Source: Myxococcales bacterium
GTDB lineage: Bacteria > Myxococcota_A > Polyangia > Palsa-1104 > JAEUJZ01
Reading direction: 5' to 3'
Length of the DNA stretch: 64,000 nt
Assembly (NCBI GenBank): GCA_016794365.1
Contig: JAEUKB010000100.1
Span: forward strand, 124,001-188,000
Positions within the stretch are counted from its first letter, which is position 1, and each line of letters opens with the position of its first letter. The notes beneath the pieces were generated by a model that was given only the letters and a program-made list of their open reading frames with translations, ran no database searches and had not been told where the DNA came from. Position numbers and translations under genes: made by a program. This document shows, piece by piece, positions 8,272 to 16,718 of this stretch.

Positions 8272-9261
8272 ATGAAGAGGGGGAAGACGTTGACGATTGC
8301 GCTCTCCGTGCTCCTGTTTGGGTTGCTGACGACGGCAGTCACCGTCTGGCTTGTAACGGAACCGTTTGTGGGCAAGCGCGGAACGCCAACGACGGAAGAT
8401 CCACAGCGTCCGGCGCGACTGGAAGCAGCGGTGCGCACGCTGTCGGAGCGCTTCTTTCCTCGCGATCACGAGCACACGGACAACCTGGACGCGGTGGCTC
8501 GTTATCTGAGCGACGAGCTGCGCGCGATCGGCGTAGCGGTCAGCGAACAGACCTGGCAAGCCGACGGACGAACCTATCGCAATGTGATCGCGCGCATAGG
8601 CGGAGACGCCAAGGAACGGATCGTCGTCGGAGCGCACTACGATGCGTGCGGTGCGCACAACCCCGGAGCCGACGACAATGCCTCGGGCGTCGCCGGTCTG
8701 TTGGAGCTAGCACGACTCTTTGCGAAGCATCCGCCATCGCTGCCTGTCGAGCTGGTTTTCTGGTCGCTGGAAGAGCCACCGTACTTTCGCACCGCCGAGA
8801 TGGGCTCAGCGCAGCATGCACGCTCGCTCGCTGCGTCGGGAATCCGTGTGAGGGCGATGTTTTCGCTGGAGATGATTGGCTACTTTTCCGACGAAAAAGA
8901 CAGCCAAGACTTCCCGATCTCGCTGCTCAAGCTGCTGTATCCGTCGCAAGGAAACTACATCTCGATCGTCGGAAAGCTGGGTCAAGGCGCGCTGGTCCGT
9001 CGGATCAAGTCCGCGATGAAAGGCGCGTCCGCGCTGCCGGTGTACTCGGTCTGTGCGCCGCGTCAGGTTCCGGGTATCGACTTTTCGGATCACCAAAACT
9101 ATTGGGATGAAGGCTGGCCCGCTGTGATGATTACGGATACTGCGTTTTACCGAAACAGTCGTTATCACACACGGCATGACACAGCGGATACGCTCAGTTA
9201 TCGGCACATGGCGCAAGTCATCGATGGAGTGGAAGCAGCCATCCGTGACATTGCCAAATAG
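8272..9261 (+). CDS. M28-family zinc aminopeptidase, membrane-anchored
   Basis: A hydrophobic N-terminal segment (residues 8-27) acts as a signal anchor. The M28 metal ligands are readable: His122 and Asp124 in GAHYDACG, the bridging Asp134 in PGADDNASG, the catalytic Glu pair in WSLEEPPYF (about 167-168) and a late histidine in FSDHQNYW. The enzyme should sit outside the inner membrane and trim peptides. The ATG at 8272 was preferred over one 60 bp upstream because it puts two basic residues just before the membrane helix. It is divergent from the kinase. Confidence 0.85.
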   Translation: MKRGKTLTIALSVLLFGLLTTAVTVWLVTEPFVGKRGTPTTEDPQRPARLEAAVRTLSERFFPRDHEHTDNLDAVARYLSDELRAIGVAVSEQTWQADGRTYRNVIARIGGDAKERIVVGAHYDACGAHNPGADDNASGVAGLLELARLFAKHPPSLPVELVFWSLEEPPYFRTAEMGSAQHARSLAASGIRVRAMFSLEMIGYFSDEKDSQDFPISLLKLLYPSQGNYISIVGKLGQGALVRRIKSAMKGASALPVYSVCAPRQVPGIDFSDHQNYWDEGWPAVMITDTAFYRNSRYHTRHDTADTLSYRHMAQVIDGVEAAIRDIAK

Positions 9262-9286
9262 CGTCGGATTATCACGTCGGATTATC
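9262..9286. repeat. Two tandem copies of CGTCGGATTATC
   Basis: The 12-bp sequence occurs at 9262-9273 and 9275-9286, directly after the peptidase stop codon and before the end of the convergent unknown gene. No poly-T tract or strong hairpin follows, so it is not an obvious terminator. Confidence 0.5.
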
Positions 9287-9308
9287 GCGCTGGCGCTGGC
9301 AGGCTCGC

Positions 9309-9704
9309 TCAATCAAAAAACGAGCGACCGCTGGGCGTTTCTCGTCGGGTCGCATGCTCTTGCTCGACGGGATCGTAGATCGTACGAATGAGAAACGTCC
9401 CGGATGTCTCCCACTGTCCGTTCCAGCTTCCGTCGGGTTCTAGTCGCTTGGCGATCTGCTGCGACTGGATGAGCGCGTGCCCCCAGCACAGCCACTTTCC
9501 GTCGATGTTCTGGACCAAGAACACCCGCACTGGATCGAGGTGAAAGATCCGCGCGCCTTCTTTGCGAAAAGAAAAGAGGCGTCCACGCAGCGACTCGATC
9601 GTGATCGGCTGTTCGAGGTGTTTCTGCCGAGAGAGCAGCTCAAAAGGAAAGCCTTGCTCGGCGGTCAGCTGGAGGGTGTCGTTCACTTCGATGCCGGTGC
9701 CCAT
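9309..9704 (-). CDS. Conserved-looking protein of unknown function
   Basis: I do not recognise this 131-residue protein. It has no signal peptide or membrane segment and reads as a compact beta-rich soluble domain: alternating hydrophobics in PITIESLRGRLFSF, ARIFHLDPVRVFLVQN and KWLCWGHALIQS, followed by WNGQWETSGTFLIRTIYDP. The single cysteine is in KWLCWG. Codon use matches its neighbours, which supports it being real. It lies just after hpnD on the same strand (30 bp downstream), so it may be cotranscribed with the squalene genes. Confidence 0.65.
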   Translation of the reverse strand: MGTGIEVNDTLQLTAEQGFPFELLSRQKHLEQPITIESLRGRLFSFRKEGARIFHLDPVRVFLVQNIDGKWLCWGHALIQSQQIAKRLEPDGSWNGQWETSGTFLIRTIYDPVEQEHATRRETPSGRSFFD

Positions 9705-9734
9705 CGCTGCGTTATAGCGCAGACCGGCACCAAA

Positions 9735-10691
9735 TCAGTACGCGGGCGACAGCAGACGGTCGCCAAACGGCAGCAGCACGCTTGCGAAGGTATGCAGCGC
9801 GCGCTCGATCTTGCGATGCGCACTGAGCCGACAGCGCGAACCCGGAACCAGGACATCGTCGCCGCGACGCTCGACTTCTTCGAGGAGCCGAAAGTAGATG
9901 CTGCCCATGATCTCGGCGGGAAGCAGCGCGCGACGGTCACAGCGAGGCAGGACCGCTTTCGCCAGCGCATACTCTTTCCGGGCCCGCGCTGCCAGGTGAC
10001 GAACCAGCCACAGCGACGCGGTGCCGCGCTTGCCTGCCAAGATATCCGCTTCGGTCAGGCCAAACTCCGAGAGCAGATCTTGCGGCAGATAGATGCGATC
10101 GCGCGCGGCATCCTCGGCGATGTCTCGCAGGATGTTGGTAAGCTGAAGGGCCTGGCCCAGATGCACGGCATAGCGTCGAGAGTCCGGGTGAGTACAGCCA
10201 AACAGCTCGATGCACATCAAGCCGACCGCCGACGCGACGTGATAGCAGTAGTCGTATAGCTCGGACCAGGTCTTATACCGACGCTTGTGCAGATCCGTCT
10301 GACAGCCGCGCAGCACCAGCAGCGCGTCTTCATAGCGAATCCCGAAGCGACGATGGGCATCGGACAGCGCGATCGCGACGGGATGCTGCGGCGTGCCACC
10401 ACAGAACGCAGCGTGTAGCTCGTCTTCCCACTGCGCGAGTGCGGCTTGCTTGACCTCGACGGGATCATCGGAATCGACAATATCGTCGATGACGCGACAG
10501 TACGCATAGACGGCATGGATCGCTTGCCGCCTATGCTTGGGCATAAACAGAAAGGCAAACGAGAAGTTCGAGCCACTTTGGGCCGTCACAGCCGCAGCGA
10601 CTTTGCGACCATCTAGCGAGTGTTCTGCGACGAGGGACTGCGCAGGCACTGGCCGACTGGAGATAGAACGATCCGAGGTCGCGCTCTGCAT
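9735..10691 (-). CDS. hpnD: Presqualene diphosphate synthase HpnD
   Basis: HpnD condenses two farnesyl diphosphates to presqualene diphosphate, the first step of the HpnCDE route to squalene. Both aspartate-rich motifs are present: YCRVIDDIVDSDD near residue 65 and NILRDIAEDAARDRIYLP near 185. About 35 N-terminal residues precede the conserved FSFAFLFMPKHRR, which could mean the real start is slightly internal. It follows hpnC with a TGATG overlap, so the two are translationally coupled. HpnE, the flavoenzyme that finishes squalene, is not in the window. Confidence 0.88.
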   Translation of the reverse strand: MQSATSDRSISSRPVPAQSLVAEHSLDGRKVAAAVTAQSGSNFSFAFLFMPKHRRQAIHAVYAYCRVIDDIVDSDDPVEVKQAALAQWEDELHAAFCGGTPQHPVAIALSDAHRRFGIRYEDALLVLRGCQTDLHKRRYKTWSELYDYCYHVASAVGLMCIELFGCTHPDSRRYAVHLGQALQLTNILRDIAEDAARDRIYLPQDLLSEFGLTEADILAGKRGTASLWLVRHLAARARKEYALAKAVLPRCDRRALLPAEIMGSIYFRLLEEVERRGDDVLVPGSRCRLSAHRKIERALHTFASVLLPFGDRLLSPAY

Positions 10692-11710
10692 CAGTCCACC
10701 AGATCTTCGCTGCGACGAAGATAAAGCTGTGGCACTTGCTTGGCAGCCGCTCGCGCCAGCACCCGTGCCCGATCGGTTCGCGACAGCAGCGGACGCTCAC
10801 GCAGGACTTCGTCGCCCAGCGACTCGATCCGATCGAGCAGAAGCTGTCCCGAGTAGTAGGTCAAAAGCAGCTCGAAGCGAAGCTCGCCCCCGACGAGATC
10901 AAGCAGCGGTCGGCCACGCTCGAGCAGCGTGCGCGCGCGGGCCACTTGGAAGCGCAGCAGATCGCGCCAGGCTCGCGACGAAGCACCGAGGAGATGCGCT
11001 GATGCAGGCGCCGTGCGCGTCCCTTCGGGCAGCACACCAAAGTGACGCAGATCTTCCAGCGGAATGTACAGGCGTCCCAGCGGGAGATCGCGTCCCAGGT
11101 TTTGCAAAAACGACACCAGCTGCCAGCCCGCGCTCAAGTCGCGCGCGAAAGCCAGCGTCGATGGCTCAGCGTGACCGAACACACGCACGATCAGCTCGCC
11201 CAGCGGCTCACTGACGTAGCGAATGTAGGTGCGCAGCTCTTCAAACGTGGTGAAGGTGCGCGGTGCCAAATCCATCCGAAATCCCGACAGCAAGTCCTGA
11301 AACAGCGTGATCGGAAGATCGCACTGCTCGATCGTGCGGAGGAGCGCAGAAAAGATCGGATGGTCTGACTCTCCGTGGAACGTGCGAATTAGCGCATCTT
11401 CCCAGTCGCTTAGTGCGGTTTGGCGCTGACCTTGAAACTCCGGCTCATCGGCGAAGTCGTCGGCGGCACGGGCAAACGCATAGACCGCAAAGACGTGTGG
11501 ACGCTTGCTTTGTGGCAGATAGCGCGAGGCCACCGGCAAGCTGTCGTGACGGGTCTGCACCATTTTTTCGCAGTAGCCGTAGGCTTCGCTGAGCGAATAC
11601 GCGCGCCGGGGCACTGCGAGTACGCTGGGAACCGGCGACACTGGGAGCCGACGCGCAACCAAACTGTCCGACGAAGCAGGGCTGCTAAAGAGCTGACGGT
11701 TGTGAATCAC
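10691..11710 (-). CDS. hpnC: Hydroxysqualene synthase HpnC
   Basis: HpnC turns presqualene diphosphate into hydroxysqualene. The family core starts at AYGYCEKMVQTRHDSLPVAS and has the motifs FARAADDFADE and NLGRDLPLGRLYIP. The protein has 339 residues from a GTG at 11710 that is preceded by AGGATGG. Longer forms from ATGs at 11770 or 11833 stay open, but they would add residues unlike the family, and the 11833 start would overlap the divergent thiolase. The start is therefore the uncertain part. The arrangement hpnC-hpnD is typical of hopanoid or carotenoid-related squalene supply. Confidence 0.85.
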   Translation of the reverse strand: MIHNRQLFSSPASSDSLVARRLPVSPVPSVLAVPRRAYSLSEAYGYCEKMVQTRHDSLPVASRYLPQSKRPHVFAVYAFARAADDFADEPEFQGQRQTALSDWEDALIRTFHGESDHPIFSALLRTIEQCDLPITLFQDLLSGFRMDLAPRTFTTFEELRTYIRYVSEPLGELIVRVFGHAEPSTLAFARDLSAGWQLVSFLQNLGRDLPLGRLYIPLEDLRHFGVLPEGTRTAPASAHLLGASSRAWRDLLRFQVARARTLLERGRPLLDLVGGELRFELLLTYYSGQLLLDRIESLGDEVLRERPLLSRTDRARVLARAAAKQVPQLYLRRSEDLVD

Positions 11711-11820
11711 GGCAAGCCATCCTGTGAAGCGTTTTTGCGGAGTGCTCTGGCAAGAGCCGTGCCCAGCCATGAGCCTGCGATCGTTGTCTCTGCGTAGCGA
11801 TGGCGCTATCGTGCCGCCCC

Positions 11821-13041
11821 ATGGCCGAGGCATTTATCTTAGGAGCCGTTCGTAGTCCCATTGGTCGCTTTCGTGGCGGACTGCGGGACATAAGACCCGA
11901 TGATCTGCTCGGGCAGGTCATCGCCAAGCTGATCCAAAAGACCGCGATTCCCGGCGACAGCATTGATGATGTGATCTGCGGCTGCGCAAACCAAGCGGGA
12001 GAGGACAATCGCAACGTCGCCCGCATGGCGCTGCTGCTCGCGGGCCTGCCGCAGTCGGTGCCGGGCGTCACGGTGAACCGTCTGTGCGGATCGGGGCTGG
12101 AAGCGGTGCTGCAAGCGGCGCGCTGCATCCAGTCCGATCAAGCGGATCTGATGATCGCAGGTGGCGTGGAATCGATGACCCGCGCCCCGCTTGTGATGCC
12201 CAAACCAGACGGCGCGTTTCCGTCGGGAAATGTCACGATGTATGACTCGTCGCTGGGCTGGCGGTTTCCAAACCCGAAGCTGGCCGCGCAGTTTCCACTC
12301 GAAGCGATGGGAGAAACGGCGGAAAACCTGGCGACGCGCTACGGACTGACGCGCAGCGAACAAGATCAGTTTGCGCTACGCAGCCATCACCATGCGCTCG
12401 CCGCGCAGCAAGCGGGCAGGTTCGATGAAGAGCTGGTCGCGATCGATCTTCCGCCTGCGGGAAAAGGTCAGCCGCCGGGTCAGCTTCGCGCGGATGAAGG
12501 TCCACGCGCCGATACCAGCGTCGAAAAGCTTGGCAAGCTGGCAGCGGCTTTTCGATCGGGCGGGACGGTGACGGCGGGAAACTCCTCGACGCTCAACGAT
12601 GGCGCAGCAGCGGTCTTGATCGGGACAGAAGCCAAAGCCAAGGCGCTGGGTCTTGTGCCGCTCGTTCGCGTGGTCAGCGGAGCGGTCGCAGGTGTGGACC
12701 CTCGCTACATGGGCATCGGTCCGGTACCCGCGATTCGGAAGCTGCTCACCAAAACGGCGGTGGATCCAGCGAACATCGGACGCATCGAGCTAAACGAAGC
12801 CTTTGCAGCGCAGGTTCTGTCGGTGCTGCGCGAGCTGCCAGAGCTGCCCGTAGAGCGAGTCAATGTCCTGGGTGGTGCGATTGCGCTCGGTCATCCGCTG
12901 GGCTGTTCCGGCGTGCGAATTACAACGACGCTGACCCACGAGCTGCTGCGCTCTCGATCGCGCTACGGGCTGGCGGCGATGTGCATCGGCGTCGGTCAAG
13001 GCATTGCAGCGCTGTTTGAAAACGTGCGAACGCCCGGCTAA
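11821..13041 (+). CDS. Thiolase (acetyl-CoA C-acyltransferase)
   Basis: This is a complete thiolase of 406 residues. The acyl-accepting cysteine is Cys89 in NRLCGSGLEAV, and the NEAFAAQ, GGAIALGHPLGCSG and MCIGVGQG blocks supply the Asn/His/Cys active-site residues. It either cleaves 3-ketoacyl-CoA in beta-oxidation or condenses two acetyl-CoA, and the motifs do not separate these. The chosen ATG gives the family N terminus MAEAFILGAVRSPIG; an earlier ATG at 11800 adds seven unlike residues. It is divergent from hpnC, so a link with acetoacetyl-CoA supply to isoprenoids is possible but not shown. Confidence 0.92.
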   Translation: MAEAFILGAVRSPIGRFRGGLRDIRPDDLLGQVIAKLIQKTAIPGDSIDDVICGCANQAGEDNRNVARMALLLAGLPQSVPGVTVNRLCGSGLEAVLQAARCIQSDQADLMIAGGVESMTRAPLVMPKPDGAFPSGNVTMYDSSLGWRFPNPKLAAQFPLEAMGETAENLATRYGLTRSEQDQFALRSHHHALAAQQAGRFDEELVAIDLPPAGKGQPPGQLRADEGPRADTSVEKLGKLAAAFRSGGTVTAGNSSTLNDGAAAVLIGTEAKAKALGLVPLVRVVSGAVAGVDPRYMGIGPVPAIRKLLTKTAVDPANIGRIELNEAFAAQVLSVLRELPELPVERVNVLGGAIALGHPLGCSGVRITTTLTHELLRSRSRYGLAAMCIGVGQGIAALFENVRTPG

Positions 13042-13186
13042 ACACGACAGATCGCGATCCTTCGGCTGCTGGTGCGGTCTTTGGGCTCGCAATTGGCGCA
13101 CTTGCCGTGAGTAGCAACATGTTAAGATGTCAGGCTGTATGATGCAGCCTCTCTTTTCGGGACAAAACTCCGTCGCAAAGGACGCC

Positions 13187-14539
13187 ATGCCGACCTCCCG
13201 TGGTTCATCCCTTTTCGCGGCCCGCAGGCGTAGTCGCAGCCTTGGCCTTGTCTTTTCTACCGTCTCAGCGCTGCTTGCGCTGGGCGTCTCGTCTTCGGCG
13301 CTGGCAGCCGAAAAGCTGGTGGCGATCTTCGAGCCCAAGGTCGAAGGCGGCAGCATCGGTGAAGTCGAACGGCAGGCGCTCGACAAAGCGCTGGCCGAAG
13401 CGGTCAAAGAGATGGGCTATTCGCCGATCTCCAAGCGCGATCTCGACGATGTGCTTCAGGGCGAAAAGGCTGGCAAGTGCGAAAGCGCCGAGTGCCAAGT
13501 TCGGGTCGCACGACTGCTCGATGCGGGCTACGTGCTGCGCTACAAGATCTCGCTGTCTTCCGACGTGATCGAAGCGCCCGCGAAGGCGAGCCCGGCGAAA
13601 AAAGAGAAAGAAAAAGAGCCCGAAAAAGAGAAGGAAAAGGACAAAGACAAGGGCAAAGCCAAGGGCAAGGGCAAAGACGCCAAAGAGAGCAAAGACGCCA
13701 AAGAAGCGATCGAGGCGCAGGCTCAAGTCCAGGCCCAAGCGCAGGTGCAAGCGCCGCCCGTTCCGACGGGACCAGTTGCCAACTGGAAGTTCCAAGCCAG
13801 CCTGTTTAACGTGACGTTGGCAGCGACGGCGGAAAGCGCGCAAAACCAGCCGAGTGAGTGTCCGCAGTGTAGCTCGGGGCAAGCGGCGCAAAACGTCGCA
13901 GAGCTGGCCAAAAAGCTGCTCATCGCCGACAAGAGCCAGGCGCGCGGAACGATCGAGCTGACGACCACTCCGGGTGAAGTGTCGGTCATCCTCGACGGAG
14001 TAGAGCTGGTTCAAAAGACGCCGGAAGGTCAGCCGCTCGTCATCAAGACGTTCACGGGCAAGCACACGCTGAAGCTGCGCAAGACCGACTACTGGCTGGA
14101 AGATCAAAAGGTGACGGTTTCTGACGGGGGTCCGACGGCACTGAAGCTTCAGCTCAAGCCCGGCGAGCCGCCCAAAGAAGTGGTCTACGTTCCGACGGAA
14201 GTGGTGCAGCGTCCGGCGTGGCGAATTGGCCTCGGAATCGGTGCCGTCGCGATTGGTGCGGCCCTGATTGGGTACGGAGGCATCGTCGCCTCGGTCGATG
14301 GCCAAGCCGTGCTGACGGATGGCAAGGAAGACTTTACGCGGGTCTACGACACCAAGACCAAAGGCATCGCGTTCATCGTGCCCGGCGCAGCGTTTCTGAT
14401 CGGTGGTGTGGTGCTGATGGCGCTGCCAGGCGACAAGAAAAAGACGAGCGAAGGCAAGAGCCTCGCGAGCGTCCTTTCAAGCGTCTCGGTGGGCGCGGTC
14501 GGCAGCGGAACCGGTCTGGTCGTCCAAGGACGCTATTAA
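13187..14539 (+). CDS. Secreted PEGA-like protein with Lys/Glu-rich linker
   Basis: The N terminus is a signal peptide (basic run, then VFSTVSALLALGVSSSALA). Residues 45-125 form a domain that looks like the N-terminal part of periplasmic proteins reporting on CsgG/TolB-like folds (VAIFEP...LDKALAEAVKEMGY...DLDDVLQGEKAGKC). A striking Lys/Glu/Asp-rich tract of about 45 residues follows, then Ala/Gln/Val repeats. A PEGA-type surface beta domain (GTIELTTTPGEVSVILDGVEL) precedes two C-terminal membrane helices (WRIGLGIGAVAIGAALIGYGG and FIVPGAAFLIGGVVLMALP). The ATG at 13187 has AAAGGA ahead of it, so it is preferred to 13127. Function unknown. Confidence 0.8.
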   Translation: MPTSRGSSLFAARRRSRSLGLVFSTVSALLALGVSSSALAAEKLVAIFEPKVEGGSIGEVERQALDKALAEAVKEMGYSPISKRDLDDVLQGEKAGKCESAECQVRVARLLDAGYVLRYKISLSSDVIEAPAKASPAKKEKEKEPEKEKEKDKDKGKAKGKGKDAKESKDAKEAIEAQAQVQAQAQVQAPPVPTGPVANWKFQASLFNVTLAATAESAQNQPSECPQCSSGQAAQNVAELAKKLLIADKSQARGTIELTTTPGEVSVILDGVELVQKTPEGQPLVIKTFTGKHTLKLRKTDYWLEDQKVTVSDGGPTALKLQLKPGEPPKEVVYVPTEVVQRPAWRIGLGIGAVAIGAALIGYGGIVASVDGQAVLTDGKEDFTRVYDTKTKGIAFIVPGAAFLIGGVVLMALPGDKKKTSEGKSLASVLSSVSVGAVGSGTGLVVQGRY

Positions 14540-14569
14540 CGTAGATTTTCTTACTCTCTGAGGTTGACG

Positions 14570-16114
14570 ATGCAACGTGCTTGGCTGGTCATTGGAGTTT
14601 CACTTCTGCTGTCGGGATGCGACGCGCGCAAGCTGGTCCCCACCGATTGGAGTCAGTCGAAGAGCTGCGAAAACAGCCTGGACTGCGTGTTTAAGTCCGC
14701 TGCGACCACGACGCAAAAGATCTGTGAGCAGTCCTCTGGCCAATGTCGTCCGTGCGGTCCGATCCCGGGCATGGCGGCTTCGTTTGATGTCGTCACGGGC
14801 AGCAAGGAATGTCGCAGCGGCTACGCCATGCAGTCCGACGGAATCAGCTCTGGCAACATCGTCTGCGATGCCAACACCGGGGCTTGCCGAAGCTGCCAGT
14901 CGGTCAACCAAGAGTGCGCCAAGGCCGATCCGGCGTTTCCCGTCTGTAACGCCTCCGGTGTCTGTGCTGCCTGTACCCAAAATGATGAGTGCGTCAAGGA
15001 AGGCTACATCACCTGCGCGCTCGGTCGCTGTCGCGGCTGTAGCACCAACAGCGAGTGCAAAGACGAGACAAAGCCCTCCTGCGACCCGGTGTCCACGGCC
15101 TGCCGTGAGTGCAAAGACGACAAAGAGTGCGACAGCCAGCTGTGCGACACCGGCAAAAATCCTGCTGTCGTCGAAGGCGTCGGCAAGTGCGCCAAGCCCA
15201 GCTCCATCGTCTGGGTCCAAAACGGCGGCTGCACTGGCGGCCAGGGCACCGTCTCAAGTCCCTACTGCTCGATCGCCGAGGCCTTGGCCAACCCGAGTGC
15301 CAAGTACTTGCAGCTCAAGAACTCCGCTGGGATTTATCCGGTTCCCAGCCCGCTCAACCGCAGCTTGGTCCTGCTTGGACAGGGCGCGATCCCTGCCGAC
15401 GTAGTCATCGCGCCGTTCACCTTCAGCGGCGCTGGGCAGTCGCTGGTCCTGCGCAACCTGACCGTGCGCGACCAAGCCAAGACCCAGAACTTGATCAAGT
15501 GCAGCGCGGGAAGCGTCACCGTCCTCAAGTCCATCCTCGATACCGGCAAGCGCGGTGTCGATGCGGACGCGGCCTGCACCAAGGTCACCATCGAGCAGAC
15601 CCGCATCGAAGGAGCCTCGGGGGCTGGCATCTATATCGCCGGACAGACCGACTATCGCATCGTCAACTCGATCGTCCTGTCTACCGCGAGCAGCAGCGAC
15701 TTCACCGGCGTCATCCTGTCCACCAGCAAGGCGGGCAAGTTTGCGTTCAACACCGTGGTTGCCAATGGAAGCATCGGCAACTCATCGGGCGGACTCGACT
15801 GCGGCTCCACTGCAAAACAGCTAGAAAATTCCATTGTGTACTTGAACTCGACCCCAACCATTCCGGGCACACAGTTCATCGGGACGGCCTGCCAAGGAAA
15901 AGGTTTGGTGGTCGGCGCGAGTGAAACTGCCGCACCGCAAAATGCGACAAAACAAGATCCCTCTCTAAACATGGATCGCACGCTAAAGGCGACCGATACC
16001 GCGTGTGCGGATCAGGCGGATGCGGATCCTGAGATCACCGTCGATTTCTTTGGAACGGCTCGTCCCAAGGTCATGGGTGGCAAAGCGGACATCGGCTTCC
16101 ACGAGGTCAAGTAG
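14570..16114 (+). CDS. Cysteine-rich lipoprotein with parallel beta-helix region
   Basis: A lipoprotein signal (LVIGVSLLLSGCDA) puts the acylated cysteine near residue 18. Residues 25-210 are a chain of cysteine-rich modules of the form C..C..C (CRSCQSVNQEC, CAACTQNDEC, CRGCSTNSEC, CRECKDDKEC), common in myxobacterial surface proteins. Residues 225-500 contain the short beta-strand repeats of a right-handed parallel beta-helix (SLVLRNLTVRD, SVTVLKSILDTG, TDYRIVNSIVLS, GKFAFNTVVANG), a fold typical of polysaccharide-active or adhesive proteins. It has 514 residues from an ATG preceded by GAGG. No catalytic set is recognised. Confidence 0.82.
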   Translation: MQRAWLVIGVSLLLSGCDARKLVPTDWSQSKSCENSLDCVFKSAATTTQKICEQSSGQCRPCGPIPGMAASFDVVTGSKECRSGYAMQSDGISSGNIVCDANTGACRSCQSVNQECAKADPAFPVCNASGVCAACTQNDECVKEGYITCALGRCRGCSTNSECKDETKPSCDPVSTACRECKDDKECDSQLCDTGKNPAVVEGVGKCAKPSSIVWVQNGGCTGGQGTVSSPYCSIAEALANPSAKYLQLKNSAGIYPVPSPLNRSLVLLGQGAIPADVVIAPFTFSGAGQSLVLRNLTVRDQAKTQNLIKCSAGSVTVLKSILDTGKRGVDADAACTKVTIEQTRIEGASGAGIYIAGQTDYRIVNSIVLSTASSSDFTGVILSTSKAGKFAFNTVVANGSIGNSSGGLDCGSTAKQLENSIVYLNSTPTIPGTQFIGTACQGKGLVVGASETAAPQNATKQDPSLNMDRTLKATDTACADQADADPEITVDFFGTARPKVMGGKADIGFHEVK

Positions 16115-16265
16115 TCTCCGCCCGCTGCTGCGCTCTCTTCGCTGCTGCCGCTGTTCCCGTCGCCCCAGTCTGTAGGGCGCTTGCTCCGTTCCCGATCAAA
16201 TCCAGCCTAAGGGATGTCCACCTTTGGACATCTGTCGCCGCTGCGGCTGTGCTCAACTGCTGAGC

Positions 16266-16718
16266 ATGAACACCACACGGCCCCCTTCTTCCAAGCGTTT
16301 TTTTATCGGCAAAGCGCTGTGCGTTGTATCGGCGATCACGTACGGACTGCTGACCGCAGCGATTGATGCTGTCGATCCACATCACCTACAAAATCCGAGC
16401 TGGCCGGGACACGCCAAGCTGCACCTGCTGTGGCTCATCTGTGGTGGTGCGATCGGAGCCCTGTGCTCGATCTATCTGTTTCTGACCGCGACGCCGCAGA
16501 CCATGGCCAAAGTCCGTACCGGCGCACTGATCGGTGCGATTCACATGAGCGGATTTTTTGTCGCGGCACTGCTCAAGCCAGTCGCCGGTGCAGAGTTCGA
16601 TGCGGATGGACGAGTCCTCTTTGGCTTTCTGCCACCCGCCGTGCTGCACCTGAGCGTCTCTGCATCGCTGCTTTTTGCCGGGTTTTCGCTGTGCAAACAA
16701 CAGGAGGTGATGTCGTGA
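16266..16718 (+). CDS. Small four-helix membrane protein
   Basis: This 150-residue protein has four predicted membrane helices (ALCVVSAITYGLLTAAI, LHLLWLICGGAIGALCSIYLF, GALIGAIHMSGFFVAALL, AVLHLSVSASLLFAGFSL). A polar histidine-rich turn (DPHHLQNPSWPGHAKLH) sits between helices 1 and 2. I do not recognise the family. Its stop overlaps the start of the FAD monooxygenase by 4 bp (GTGA), so the two are translationally coupled and probably act in the same pathway. Confidence 0.75.
   Translation: MNTTRPPSSKRFFIGKALCVVSAITYGLLTAAIDAVDPHHLQNPSWPGHAKLHLLWLICGGAIGALCSIYLFLTATPQTMAKVRTGALIGAIHMSGFFVAALLKPVAGAEFDADGRVLFGFLPPAVLHLSVSASLLFAGFSLCKQQEVMS

Noticed and set aside
9302..9325. Hairpin with a T-run near the end of the unknown gene, considered as a terminator
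   Set aside because: The T-run is in the loop and inside the coding frame (FFD stop), not after the stem.
13095..13110. Possible sigma-54 promoter TTGGCGCACTTGCC
   Set aside because: The GG and GC pairs are 7 bases apart instead of 10, so the -24/-12 spacing is wrong.
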